Shown one piece after another: positions 18,532 through 27,523 of a DNA stretch of 64,000 nucleotides. The number at the start of each line of letters is the position of its first letter. The stretch's first letter is position 1. Location: assembly GCF_900447215.1 (NCBI RefSeq), contig NZ_UFYA01000001.1:1364001-1428000 (forward strand), in the 5' to 3' direction. The translations under genes and the position numbers were made by a program. The notes beneath the pieces were generated by a model, which saw nothing but the letters and a program-made list of their open reading frames with translations, did not search any database and was not told where the DNA came from. The DNA is from Dermatophilus congolensis. Its GTDB lineage: Bacteria; Actinomycetota; Actinomycetes; Actinomycetales; Dermatophilaceae.

Positions 18532-18984
18532 TTACTCCGCCGTCGATCTGCGTGCGAGACGGTTGGAAAGCCTCGCGCTGTCTCGCGCGATTTCCTCCAA
18601 ATCCGCTGTGGGCCAGCTAGCGTCCGGCGACTTAGAGTAAGCAACCATCTCGCTCGTGACATATTCGGTTACCTCATCCAGCCTCGCCGCAAAGTAGCGG
18701 CCAAACATCACAAGCCCGCGATCTGTCGCATCCGGCTGATCGACCAGCACAGTCTCATAGTGTCCCAAGAGCTCCGCTACCAGCTCGGGCGGGAACTTGG
18801 CGCCTGAAGCGGCAAGCACAGTTTGGATGAACGTGTCGAAACGCTCACTATTGGCCTCTTTCCAATCCCAGTTGCACCCATTGCCCCAGTCTTCGGGCAC
18901 GGCCGAGCCGAGTTCTGCCACTACGCCAGCAACGTCCCCCTTCTCCACACGTTCGACAAATTCCGCTAGCTGCTCATCCCGCAT
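18532..18984 (-). CDS. Hypothetical soluble acidic protein
   Basis: Not recognised. The 150-residue protein is acidic and alpha-helical in appearance (DEQLAEFVERVEKGDVAGVVAEL, PPELVAELLGHYETVL), with a tryptophan-rich patch WGNGCNWDWKEAN near residue 35, and no signal or membrane segment. Start chosen at ATG 18984 with AGGGGGAA 4 nt upstream; GTG 18987 would be too close. It is a separate unit from the L,D-transpeptidase gene 67 bp downstream on the same strand. In M. tuberculosis no such gene lies between qcrB and the cta genes as far as I recall, so it may be lineage-specific. Confidence 0.65.
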   Translation of the reverse strand: MRDEQLAEFVERVEKGDVAGVVAELGSAVPEDWGNGCNWDWKEANSERFDTFIQTVLAASGAKFPPELVAELLGHYETVLVDQPDATDRGLVMFGRYFAARLDEVTEYVTSEMVAYSKSPDASWPTADLEEIARDSARLSNRLARRSTAE

Positions 18985-19050
18985 CACTTCCCCCTTTTGT
19001 CACTCATTCACACTTGATCCTGCCGCAGGAACAGTCAGAGCCGCGATTAT

Positions 19051-20286
19051 TTATTGACCTGGTGTGGTAGAGCTACTAGCTGTAGGCGTTGGCTCCGCGG
19101 GTGCCAGTGCACTGAGCTGTTTCCATTCTTTCCACGTGTACAGCCACACTGGCATGCCATCTTCTGGGGACATCTTTCGACTAGAACCAACAAACTCGGC
19201 GGGATCCCCGATGATCGTGCTGTTAAAGAACTCTCTTGCTGCCCTAGGACTCATATTCACGCAACCATGCGAGACGTTCCGATAGCCCTGCGCAGACACA
19301 GACCACGGAGCAGAGTGGAAAAACTCTCCCGTGTTTGTGACACGCACTGCGTACTTCACCTCAGTTTTGTAATAGTTCGGATCGTTAGCTCCGACGCCGA
19401 GAGTGCCTGCATCCATGACAAGGCTTTCATGCAGCTCAGTGATCACTTTGGTGCCCGACCGGGTTTCCCAAGAACCGATCTCCCGGCCTGCGCTAATCGG
19501 ATACTGCGCTATGACTTTCCCGTTCTCGACCACTTTCATGTTGTGGTCACTGAGGTTGACTTTCACTACGCGTGCCCTGTTCGCGATCGTGAAAGCAGCT
19601 TTCTTACTCTTGCGGGTCCATTTACCAGATCCGGTCTGAACGCCTTCCAGGTCAGCGTTGACTGAAACCTTCGTTTTCGGTTTCCAATACGACATAGGGC
19701 GCCACATCAACGTGAACTGGTCAGTCCATCCCCATGCGCCTTTTGTTTTCGTGGAAGTTCGCACAGATACGCGTTTTTCTACTTCAGCGCGTTGCGCGTC
19801 GGTCTCCACCGGGCTGTCAAACCTCACCACCACTGGCATGCCCACTCCCACCGTGGACCCGTCGGGGGTGACCGTGTAGGTAGCGTCCACTTTCGGGGTG
19901 ACTGTGGAAAATGTTTGCTCGATTTCGGTGGACTCGCCCGCCGCATTGACGGCAGTTGCTCTCACTACGTATTCGGTATCTAAAGAAAGCGGCTCACTAT
20001 TGACCCACGTTCCTGTCTGATCAATGGCTCCACTGAGCTTTCCTGGTTTGTCTTTAACGGCGACTTCCACCTTCGATAGTTTGCCGTCGGTGGTGATCCG
20101 CAAAGGAGTCATCGGAGTGACATTCTTTGCTTTGTCTTTCACGGAAGATTCGACTTTAGCTGCCGGAGCAGACGTCGTCGTTTCCGATCCGCCGTTACAC
20201 GAACTCAATCCAGCTACTCCGGCCAAGAGCACCGCTGCAGCCCATGTCAGCGTGCGGGCACGCGCTGAGAACACAGGAATCGTCAT
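19051..20286 (-). CDS. ldt: L,D-transpeptidase lipoprotein (Ig-like plus YkuD domains)
   Basis: Makes 3-3 cross-links in peptidoglycan on the outside of the membrane. The N-terminus is a lipoprotein signal ending in LSSC, followed by two Ig-like domains (about residues 60-240) and a YkuD catalytic domain with HSAPWS and the nucleophile motif SHGCVNMSPRAAREFF near residue 355, then a Pro/Thr/Ser-rich tail. Architecture matches mycobacterial LdtMt2 (LdtB). Start set at ATG 20286, preceded by AAGGAGAGG; ATG 20304 upstream lacks a ribosome site. Catalytic Cys, His and Gly are present, so it should be active. Confidence 0.93.
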   Translation of the reverse strand: MTIPVFSARARTLTWAAAVLLAGVAGLSSCNGGSETTTSAPAAKVESSVKDKAKNVTPMTPLRITTDGKLSKVEVAVKDKPGKLSGAIDQTGTWVNSEPLSLDTEYVVRATAVNAAGESTEIEQTFSTVTPKVDATYTVTPDGSTVGVGMPVVVRFDSPVETDAQRAEVEKRVSVRTSTKTKGAWGWTDQFTLMWRPMSYWKPKTKVSVNADLEGVQTGSGKWTRKSKKAAFTIANRARVVKVNLSDHNMKVVENGKVIAQYPISAGREIGSWETRSGTKVITELHESLVMDAGTLGVGANDPNYYKTEVKYAVRVTNTGEFFHSAPWSVSAQGYRNVSHGCVNMSPRAAREFFNSTIIGDPAEFVGSSRKMSPEDGMPVWLYTWKEWKQLSALAPAEPTPTASSSTTPGQ

Positions 20287-20476
20287 CCTCTCCTTAGCCC
20301 CCATCAGCGTGCGTTAGACACCACGCACGCTTTGACGCGGCAGTGTCTGATCTACCTGAGGCTAGCCAACTCATGAGCTTAGACCCGGCATTCAAAGACG
20401 TGCCTCTCCCCCTTGTATACCGAGGTCAGCCCTTTTTTCATCGCCGCCTCAGGTATATAAACACAGGCCGTAACAC

Positions 20477-20520
20477 GAATGGCCGAGATCCCTCACAAAT
20501 TGAGGGAATCCCGGCCATTC
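20477..20520 (-). terminator. Terminator hairpin after the ctaCDF operon
   Basis: Outer stem GAATGGCCG/CGGCCATTC (9 bp) and inner stem TCCCTCA/TGAGGGA, separated by small bulges, lie 16 nt past the ctaF stop. The rest of 20305-20535 shows nothing else I can assign beyond promoter space for the transpeptidase. Confidence 0.7.
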
Positions 20521-20535
20521 AGAAGAAAAATTGAC

Positions 20536-20943
20536 TCAGATCACATCGCCACGGAAGTACTCAAAGCACCATCCGAGCAAAGCAACAATGCTGAATACAA
20601 CACCGATGATGAACATCCACCATCCGATAGCCAATCCAGCGAACACGGTGGTCGCCCCGAAGGCTAGGAAGACCGGCCACCCGGATCCAGGACTAAAGAA
20701 GCCGTAGTCGCCCGCAGCCTCAGCGATCTCAGCACGAGGGTTGTCTGCTGGGTCCTCGTCTAGCTTCTTGCTTGCCGAGCGCAGCCCGAACGTGCCCATG
20801 AGGCTCATGATGCACAGCAGCCACAAGGCCACCGATCCGGTCCACTCAATCTGGCCCGTAGCGTTGGTCCAGAAAGTGTAGATAACAGCAATCGGCAGGA
20901 AGAAAATTGCCATCAATGTGAAGACATTGCTGACTTCCCTCAT
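20536..20943 (-). CDS. ctaF: Cytochrome c oxidase subunit IV (actinobacterial)
   Basis: Small membrane subunit of the aa3 oxidase in actinobacteria. The 135-residue protein has four hydrophobic segments ([78 protein letters not shown]) with a charged loop between the second and third. Its ATG overlaps the ctaD stop by 4 nt. It matches Rv2199c-type CtaF in size and neighbour. Confidence 0.92.
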   Translation of the reverse strand: MREVSNVFTLMAIFFLPIAVIYTFWTNATGQIEWTGSVALWLLCIMSLMGTFGLRSASKKLDEDPADNPRAEIAEAAGDYGFFSPGSGWPVFLAFGATTVFAGLAIGWWMFIIGVVFSIVALLGWCFEYFRGDVI

Positions 20944-22664
20944 CGCTGACCACCCTTCGCGTCGTTGTGGCTGGTGCCGCTGAGCTGACTGAGAACCTCG
21001 CGGTCAGCGACCGGCGAGGCGACCTCAGCCACCTGCGGGTGGTGCAAGTCGAACGCGGGACGCTCTGAACGAATCCGGGGAATGGAGTCGAAGTTGTGGC
21101 GCGGTGGCGGGCACGAGGTTGCCCACTCCAACGACGCACCGTATCCCCACGGGTCATCAACGGTGGCCTTCGGAGCGTACTTCCAGGTCTTCCACACGTT
21201 GTAGAAGAAGGGAAGCATCGAGATCGCAAGCACGAACGAGGCAACCGTGGAAATCTGGTTGAGCAGGTGGACGTTGTCCTCGATGAGGTAGTCACCGTAA
21301 CGGCGAGGCATGTTCTGCATACCCAAGACGTGCTGAACAAGGAAGGTGCCGTGGAACCCGAAGAACAGCAGCCAGAAGTGCAGCTTGCCAAGCTTCTCGT
21401 CGAGCATCTTTCCTGTGAACTTTGGCCACCAGAAGTAGTAGCCAGCGAACATCGAGAAAACAACCGTGCCGAAAATCGTGTAGTGGAAGTGCGCCACCAC
21501 GAAGTAGCTGTCCGAGAGGTGGAAGTCCAATGCTGGGCTGGCGAGCACAACACCGGTCAACCCACCGAAAAGGAAGGTGACGATGAAGCCGATCGTCCAG
21601 AGCATCGGCGTCTCGAAAGTGAGCGACCCGCCCCACAAAGTGCCGATCCAGTTGAAGAACTTCACGCCAGTAGGAACGGCGATCAGCATCGTCATGATCG
21701 AGAAGAACGGCAGCAGCACCTGGCCGGTGACGTACATGTGGTGAGCCCACACAGTCACAGACAACGCGGCGATAGCGATCGTGGCGAAGATCAGGCCCTT
21801 GTAACCGAAAATCGGTTTACGGGAGAAGACCGGAAGGATCTCCGAGACGATGCCGAAGAACGGCAGCGCGAGGATGTACACCTCAGGGTGTCCGAAGAAC
21901 CAGAACAGGTGCTGGTACAGGATGGGACCGCTGTGTGCTGGGTCGTAGATGTGCATTCCGAACATGCGGTCACCAGCAAGAGCGACCCAGGCCGCAGTCA
22001 AAACGGGGAAGGCCATCAACACCAGGATCGAGGTGACAACAACCGTCCAGCTGAACACTGGCATCCGGAACATTGTCATGCCCGGTGCACGCATGCAGGT
22101 GGCGGTGGTGATGAAGTTGACCGCACCCATGATCGAGCTGAAACCGGTCACAGCGAACCCGAGGATCCACAGGTCGCCGCCCAGGCTGGGGCTGTAGGTG
22201 GCGTTCGATAGCGGCGTGTAAGCAAACCAGCCGAAGCTCGCGGCCCCCGAAGGCAGAAGGAAGCCAGAGCAAGCGACCAAGCCGCCGAAGAGGTACAGCC
22301 AGTAGGCCAGCGCATTCAAGCGGGGGAACGCTACATCGGGGGCGCCGATCTGCAAGGGAAGCAACGCGTTCGCGAAACCAGCGAAGAGAGGAGTCGCGAA
22401 CAGCAACAGCATGATCGAGCCGTGCATCGTGAACATCTGGTTGAACTGCTCTAGGTTGCGCACGATCTGCAATCCTGGGTCGAACAGTTCAGCGCGGATC
22501 ACCAGCGCGAGGAGGCCACCAAAGCAGAAGAAGAACATCGTGGTGGCGAAGTACATCATGCCGAGTAGCTTGTGGTCGGTGGTGGTGAGGATTTTGCCCA
22601 CCAAACCACCCTTAGGGCCACGCGGTTGTTGTGTGCTCTCAGTACGTTCGATGAGGGCGCTCAT
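20940..22664 (-). CDS. ctaD: Cytochrome c oxidase subunit I
   Basis: Catalytic heme a/a3-CuB subunit of the terminal oxidase. The 574-residue protein has twelve predicted helices, the heme a His in [13 protein letters not shown], the CuB His-Tyr site [17 protein letters not shown], the HH pair in [11 protein letters not shown], and heme ligands in [12 protein letters not shown]. Proton channel residues [12 protein letters not shown] and the Glu/Tyr region are normal for A-type oxidases. It is 4 nt downstream of ctaC. Confidence 0.97.
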   Translation of the reverse strand: MSALIERTESTQQPRGPKGGLVGKILTTTDHKLLGMMYFATTMFFFCFGGLLALVIRAELFDPGLQIVRNLEQFNQMFTMHGSIMLLLFATPLFAGFANALLPLQIGAPDVAFPRLNALAYWLYLFGGLVACSGFLLPSGAASFGWFAYTPLSNATYSPSLGGDLWILGFAVTGFSSIMGAVNFITTATCMRAPGMTMFRMPVFSWTVVVTSILVLMAFPVLTAAWVALAGDRMFGMHIYDPAHSGPILYQHLFWFFGHPEVYILALPFFGIVSEILPVFSRKPIFGYKGLIFATIAIAALSVTVWAHHMYVTGQVLLPFFSIMTMLIAVPTGVKFFNWIGTLWGGSLTFETPMLWTIGFIVTFLFGGLTGVVLASPALDFHLSDSYFVVAHFHYTIFGTVVFSMFAGYYFWWPKFTGKMLDEKLGKLHFWLLFFGFHGTFLVQHVLGMQNMPRRYGDYLIEDNVHLLNQISTVASFVLAISMLPFFYNVWKTWKYAPKATVDDPWGYGASLEWATSCPPPRHNFDSIPRIRSERPAFDLHHPQVAEVASPVADREVLSQLSGTSHNDAKGGQR

Positions 22665-22668
22665 CCGA

Positions 22669-23547
22669 TCAATCCCTTCCGTTGATGGACGGCTGGTTCG
22701 GGGCCATCGGGTGACGGTTCAAATCTGTTCCGAGAATCCCGGTGTTACCTGCGGCGCGAAGCTTTTCGATGTGTGCGTCATATTCGGCCTGGGGAACGAC
22801 CTTGACGTTGAAAAGCATGGTGGCGTGGTAGGCGCCGCACAGCTCCGCACACTTACCTTGGAATGTGCCCACTTGGGTGGGGGTCACCTGGAACTTGTTG
22901 ACGTTGCCGGGCACCATGTCGAGCTTTTGCTGGAAAGCCGGGACCCAGAACGAGTGGATGACATCACGCGATGTCAAAGTGAACTCGACGCGCTTGTTCA
23001 CCGGGAGATAGAGAGTCGGGAGAGTCTTAGAGACACCGTCTTTACCAGTCAGGTCTGCTTGCACACCGGAGTCGTGGACGTTGGAGTCCATGTAGTTGAA
23101 GTCCCAGCTCCACTGCTTACCAGCGACGTTGATAACAACATCGGGCTTCTGCGAGGTGTCAGACAGGACCCGCTCGTCCTGGTAAACGAAGTAGAACATC
23201 ACCCCGACCATCATGACCGGGATTACGGTGTAGAGCATCTCGATCGGAACGTTGTACCGCAGCTGTGGCGGGAGGCCGACGTCGTCTTTTTTACGTCGGA
23301 ACCGAATCATGCAGTAAATCGTCAAACCCCATACCAGGGCACCAACGGCCAGGGCAGCGATCCACATACCGATCCACAACTGCGTGACTCGTTGTGCACC
23401 TGTGGTGGCGCCGTAAGGAAGCCACCCCGTGGAAATGTCTCCTTTACCGCACGCGGTGAGCGCGACCATGAGCAGGCCGAGCGTACCGACCGCGGTGGTC
23501 AACCGCCGGGCACGGCTCCTCGTCGGTGTGAGTTGTTGCGTGCGCAA
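22669..23547 (-). CDS. ctaC: Cytochrome c oxidase subunit II (CuA), lipoprotein
   Basis: Accepts electrons from QcrC into the binuclear CuA centre. A lipoprotein signal ends at LTAC, then two membrane helices ([38 protein letters not shown]) and a cupredoxin domain with [11 protein letters not shown] and the CuA motif [12 protein letters not shown]. Start set at TTG 23547 because GGAAGG lies 6 nt upstream and this gives a normal signal; ATG 23571 and TTG 23631 are longer alternatives. First gene of ctaCDF, unlinked to ctaE which leads the qcr operon. Confidence 0.93.
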   Translation of the reverse strand: MRTQQLTPTRSRARRLTTAVGTLGLLMVALTACGKGDISTGWLPYGATTGAQRVTQLWIGMWIAALAVGALVWGLTIYCMIRFRRKKDDVGLPPQLRYNVPIEMLYTVIPVMMVGVMFYFVYQDERVLSDTSQKPDVVINVAGKQWSWDFNYMDSNVHDSGVQADLTGKDGVSKTLPTLYLPVNKRVEFTLTSRDVIHSFWVPAFQQKLDMVPGNVNKFQVTPTQVGTFQGKCAELCGAYHATMLFNVKVVPQAEYDAHIEKLRAAGNTGILGTDLNRHPMAPNQPSINGRD

Positions 23548-23845
23548 TGTGCACCTTCCATCCAGATCCATCGGCAAGCATCGGGCCTCGACCCTGCCGC
23601 GACGACGCGGCCTGAACCCAGTTAGCCACAACCGACCCTGAGTGTGACCTGGAAGTCAGATGAGAGACTTAGGCCACGTCGATACCGACTGCAAGCATAC
23701 GTCGCTCGACGACACGATCGGGGCCGGTCGTGTCCCTACAAGCAACGGAATTACTCAATTTGGGAACTTTTGGCCCCTCTCACGCGACCTCTCAAGCGCT
23801 ACACCCTTCCCTTCGGCTGCTGCACAGGGGTCGTAGAGCATTCTT

Positions 23846-24598
23846 TCAGATCACACAGTGCTGGACATGCCGCCTCGCCCATTCGCTAGCGAACCCTGCC
23901 GGGACGGGCAGTTGGACAGCCTGTTGTGCTGCCACTATGTACTCATCCCTGCTTATTTCGCTCACACCTAGGCTGGCCAGGTGCGCAGTAGCCCACTGGA
24001 CGTCAATGAGGCGTCGCTCATCGCCGTCATCGCCAACAATGTCGACCAATTCCATCAGTGCCACTTTTGACGCATCTCTGCTTGCGTGGAACATCGATTC
24101 GCCAGCAAATAGACCACCAATGCTGACTCCATAGAGGCCACCTACTAAATCCCCGTTAGACCAAACCTCCACTGAATGAGCCCACCCCATCTCGTGGAGA
24201 GCTACGTATGCATCCACGATGTGATCGGTGATCCATCGGCCCTGCCGATTCGGGTCAGCGCATCTGCGCATCACCGCCTCAAAAGCACGATCCACGCTCA
24301 CCGTGTAATGCCGCGCAGACTTACGCAACGATCGATGTACTCGCAGATCAGCCGGGCGGAGCACGCCACGCTGCAACGGCGACCACCACCCCATCGGCTC
24401 GGCCCCGCACTCCCCTAACCCCATGGGAAAAACACCATTGATGTACGCGTGCAACAACGTCGCCGGGTCTAGATCACCACCAACCCCCACCAGATCGTCT
24501 TCCGGAGAGAGCCGCAGCGGCGGAAGACCGCTACGGCTCTCCGGAACAACAGGTGGGAAAACAGGATCCCCCGGACCCCGACTTTCCTCATCCATCAT
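23846..24598 (-). CDS. aat: Leucyl/phenylalanyl-tRNA-protein transferase
   Basis: Adds Leu or Phe to N-terminal Arg/Lys of proteins, making them N-degron substrates. The 250-residue protein has the family motifs AYINGVFPMG, MGWWSPLQRGVLRP, RRCADPNRQGRWITDHIVDAYVALHEMGWAHSVEVW and GGLYGVSIGGLFAGESMFH. Length is normal. It lies between ctaC and the sugar kinase gene on the minus strand. Confidence 0.94.
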   Translation of the reverse strand: MMDEESRGPGDPVFPPVVPESRSGLPPLRLSPEDDLVGVGGDLDPATLLHAYINGVFPMGLGECGAEPMGWWSPLQRGVLRPADLRVHRSLRKSARHYTVSVDRAFEAVMRRCADPNRQGRWITDHIVDAYVALHEMGWAHSVEVWSNGDLVGGLYGVSIGGLFAGESMFHASRDASKVALMELVDIVGDDGDERRLIDVQWATAHLASLGVSEISRDEYIVAAQQAVQLPVPAGFASEWARRHVQHCVI

Positions 24599-24643
24599 GG
24601 GTGTACCTCAGCAATTCGTTCATGAGGTACATCATCAACTCAC

Positions 24644-25627
24644 TCAGGCAAACGTAGGCAGGTGCGCGCCGATCTCATTGGCAGCTTCCTCGCCGTACGC
24701 CGCACGCAGACGCTCCAAGGCGTTACCAAGGTTGTGCTCGTACTCCTGGGTGCCGACTGTCTCAACTACGTGAGTGGCAAGCATCGCGCCAGTCTGAGCG
24801 CAGCGCTCGTGTGAAAGGCCCCAGTGCAGTCCCGCCAGGAACCCAGCCCGGAAGGCGTCGCCAACACCCGTGGGGTCAACAACTTTCTCCGCAGGGACAA
24901 CGCCCACTGTGATCGTCTCGCTGCCCTTGGTGGAAATAGTCACGCCATCTTTACCGTGAGTAATGACGCGAGTAGTAACCCGCTGGGAAATCTCTTCGGA
25001 GCTCCACCCCGTCTTCTGTTCGGTCAAGTGAGCTTCGTACTCATTGGTGAACAAGTATTCGGCACCGTCGATGAGGCGGCGGATGTCCTCACCCTCCATA
25101 AAGGCAAGCTGCTGCGAGGGGTCGGCTGCGAACTTCATCCCGCGCGAACGGCACTCATCAGTGTGACGAACCATCGCCTCCGGGTCATTGGGGCCAATAA
25201 GAACCAGGTCAAAACCGCCAACCGACTGCGAGATCGGCTCAAGCTCGATCTCACGCGCCTCAGACATAGCACCGGGGTAGAAGGTTGCGATCTGAGCCGA
25301 ATCACGGTCCGTTGTGCAGGTGAAACGAGCGGTGTGACGCTCGGTCGATACCTTGACACCCTTGGTGTTCACGCCGTGACGGTCAAGCCACGCACGGTAG
25401 TCATCAAAATCAACACCGGCGGCCGCCACCAGGTACGGCTCCAATCCAAGGACACCCATACCGAAAGAAATGTTGCCGCCCACACCCCCACGACGCACCT
25501 GCAAGTCGTCAGCGAGGAAAGACAGGGAAACTTTGTCGAGCTGCTCAGCCACGAACGAGTCGTGAAAACGCCCCGAGAACGTGAGCAGATTGTCATGGGC
25601 TAGAGAACCAGTGATAGCAATACGCAC
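24644..25627 (-). CDS. PfkB-family carbohydrate/adenosine kinase
   Basis: ATP-dependent kinase of the ribokinase fold, same family and place as Rv2202c (annotated as AdoK/CbhK). The N-terminal RIAITGSLAHDNLLTFSGRF, the di-Gly region RRGGVGGNISFGMGVLG and the C-terminal catalytic DPTGVGDAFRAGFLAG (anion hole and base) are seen. Start set at GTG 25627 because the family begins at this RIAITGS stretch; the open frame to 25762 adds 45 residues with no domain. The GGTGGA just before the GTG is closer than usual for a ribosome site. Substrate (adenosine versus sugar) is uncertain. Confidence 0.88.
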   Translation of the reverse strand: MRIAITGSLAHDNLLTFSGRFHDSFVAEQLDKVSLSFLADDLQVRRGGVGGNISFGMGVLGLEPYLVAAAGVDFDDYRAWLDRHGVNTKGVKVSTERHTARFTCTTDRDSAQIATFYPGAMSEAREIELEPISQSVGGFDLVLIGPNDPEAMVRHTDECRSRGMKFAADPSQQLAFMEGEDIRRLIDGAEYLFTNEYEAHLTEQKTGWSSEEISQRVTTRVITHGKDGVTISTKGSETITVGVVPAEKVVDPTGVGDAFRAGFLAGLHWGLSHERCAQTGAMLATHVVETVGTQEYEHNLGNALERLRAAYGEEAANEIGAHLPTFA

Positions 25628-25768
25628 TCCACCACGGTATCGGACCAACGCCGCCCTGACACTCCCCCATCCCACCCCGTGCACACACGAAACGGCTGGG
25701 CCTGTGCGCCACGCACACACCCAGCCGTCACCGATCCCGCACATACACGGGAATACGCACACCAGCGA

Positions 25769-26119
25769 TCAGCTGAAGCTGTCACCACAAGCGCAAGAGT
25801 TACCTGCGTTCGGGTTGTCGATAGTGAAACCTTGCTTCTCGATGGTGTCTGCGAAGTCGATCGTGGCACCGTCCAAATACGGAGCGCTCATGCGGTCAAC
25901 AACTAGCTCAACGCCATCGAAAGATTTCACAGCATCCCCATCAAGGGTGCGCTCATCGAAGTACAGCTGATAGATCAAACCCGAGCAGCCTCCCGGCTGC
26001 ACACCAATGCGCAGACGCAGATCGTCACGGCCTTCCTGCTCCAGCAGGCTCTTGACCTTAGCGGCAGCAACGTCAGTCAACACCACTCCGTGCGTGGCGG
26101 TCTCGTTCTGGACGGTCAT
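25769..26119 (-). CDS. erpA: Iron-sulfur cluster insertion protein ErpA (A-type carrier)
   Basis: Delivers Fe-S clusters to apoproteins. The 116-residue protein has the A-type signature: Cys in QPGGCSGLIYQLYFDE and the CxC pair SCACGDSF at the C-terminus. Start set at ATG 26119 with GAGAGG upstream; an upstream ATG at 26152 is less likely. A GGAAT-N18-GTT element typical of SigR/SigH promoters lies about 160 bp upstream on the same strand, which suggests induction by thiol-oxidative stress. Confidence 0.94.
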   Translation of the reverse strand: MTVQNETATHGVVLTDVAAAKVKSLLEQEGRDDLRLRIGVQPGGCSGLIYQLYFDERTLDGDAVKSFDGVELVVDRMSAPYLDGATIDFADTIEKQGFTIDNPNAGNSCACGDSFS

Positions 26120-26279
26120 AGTGACTACCTCTCGACCTCGATGTGGCAGCAAGTACCAGCGACGGCACCAGCCTGCACACCCTCGCGGTGCTCTCGTTCG
26201 ATTGATCGGTCCTGCGACCGAAGTCCATTCTCAGGCTACCCGCAGTCCACGCAGACTGACAGCCAGGCCCGCCAGCAAC

Positions 26280-26305
26280 AACACTGCCCCACCCAGGGGT
26301 ATTCC
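26280..26305 (-). promoter_or_regulatory. Putative SigR/SigH-type promoter for erpA
   Basis: On the minus strand GGAAT (26305-26301) is followed by exactly 18 nt and GTT (26282-26280), the spacing of SigR-class promoters. It faces erpA, with a leader of about 150 nt. Consensus match only; not proof of use. Confidence 0.5.
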
Positions 26306-26324
26306 ACCCGCTGAGCAACGCTCA

Positions 26325-27482
26325 TCATCTACTCCATGTGCGAGCTAGACGCTGCGCACGATCGGCGATTGCCGAAGCCGGATCAGCCATCACACTGGCC
26401 ACATCCCCGCCTCTACCGACAATCCCATACACCGCAGCAACCCCCGCACTCATCGACTCTCGCCGCCCCACCTCGACCTGGCCCGCCAACACCATTGTGG
26501 GAAGAGCGAACTCCGCTGCCGCAGCCGCCACGCTGACCACCACCCCCGCATGCACAGAACGGCCGTCAAAACATCGCTCCCCCGTGACCACCAAATCATG
26601 CCCACCCAACAACTCACGCATACCCCACAAACCCATCACATGCGAGACCGCGTCCTCAACCCGCGCACCCAACACCACAAGCCCATACCCCAAGCCACCA
26701 CCAGCCCCCGCCCCAGGAACCCGCGTCACCCGCCGCGGCAACCCCGTCAACAAATCAAGCCCCGCCGGCAAAACCCGCTCCACCACATCCACGAAATGCC
26801 CCAACGAACGCTCCAACTCCTGCGTCTGCTCCACCGAAGCGCCCTTCTCCGGCGCAGTCGTGGCCGAAGCCCCACTGAACCCCAACAACGGCAACGCACC
26901 CTCCGCCGCAACCACCAACTCCACCCCAATCAAACGGTCCCGCACCGCCTCCAACCCCGCCACATCATCTGGCGAAACCTGACCCAACGCGCCCCCACCT
27001 GAACACAACGCAGGCCCCTGCCCCGCCCCCAAAGCAGCCAACATGCCCGCACCAGCATCATTCGTACCCGTCCCCCCACACGCCACCACAACCCGCGAAG
27101 CGCCCTCAGCCACCGCCACCTCAATCATCTGCCCCACCCCAAACGTGCTCGTCACACACGGGTCACGATCAGCGGCATCCAACAAATGCAACCCCGCCGC
27201 CTGCGCAGCCTCCACAAACCCTGTACGCACCCCACCAACCTCAGCCAACAACACCGTCGCAGGCACATCACGCCCCAACGGATCAGCAACTGTCACCCCC
27301 ACCGAAACCCCACCAACAGCCGCCTCCACCACACTGGCGAAACCAGCCTCACCAGCAGACAACGGGGCACACGTCACCACATCACCAGGAGCCTGCCGAG
27401 ACCACCCATCAGCCATCGCGTCAGCGACCTGGCCAGCCGTCAACATTCCGGAATACTGCGAGGGAGCGAACAAGACACGCAC
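26325..27482 (-). CDS. Glycerate kinase (GarK family 1)
   Basis: Phosphorylates glycerate. The 385-residue protein has the family pattern: LTAGQVADAMADGWSR near the start, VVACGGTGTNDAGAGMLAALGA near residue 135, GAGGGLGYGLVVLGA near 260 and DLVVTGERCFDGRSVHAG near 300. The usual N-terminal DSFKGTLSA appears as SQYSGMLTA, so a typical Asp and Lys of this loop are replaced; activity may be altered. Same place as Rv2205c. Codons are unusually G/T-rich, in line with the strand bias of this part of the window. Confidence 0.87.
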   Translation of the reverse strand: MRVLFAPSQYSGMLTAGQVADAMADGWSRQAPGDVVTCAPLSAGEAGFASVVEAAVGGVSVGVTVADPLGRDVPATVLLAEVGGVRTGFVEAAQAAGLHLLDAADRDPCVTSTFGVGQMIEVAVAEGASRVVVACGGTGTNDAGAGMLAALGAGQGPALCSGGGALGQVSPDDVAGLEAVRDRLIGVELVVAAEGALPLLGFSGASATTAPEKGASVEQTQELERSLGHFVDVVERVLPAGLDLLTGLPRRVTRVPGAGAGGGLGYGLVVLGARVEDAVSHVMGLWGMRELLGGHDLVVTGERCFDGRSVHAGVVVSVAAAAAEFALPTMVLAGQVEVGRRESMSAGVAAVYGIVGRGGDVASVMADPASAIADRAQRLARTWSR

Positions 27483-27523
27483 GCTTCACATGGTGCCAAA
27501 CCGCTCCCCCGCAGCGGAACAAA

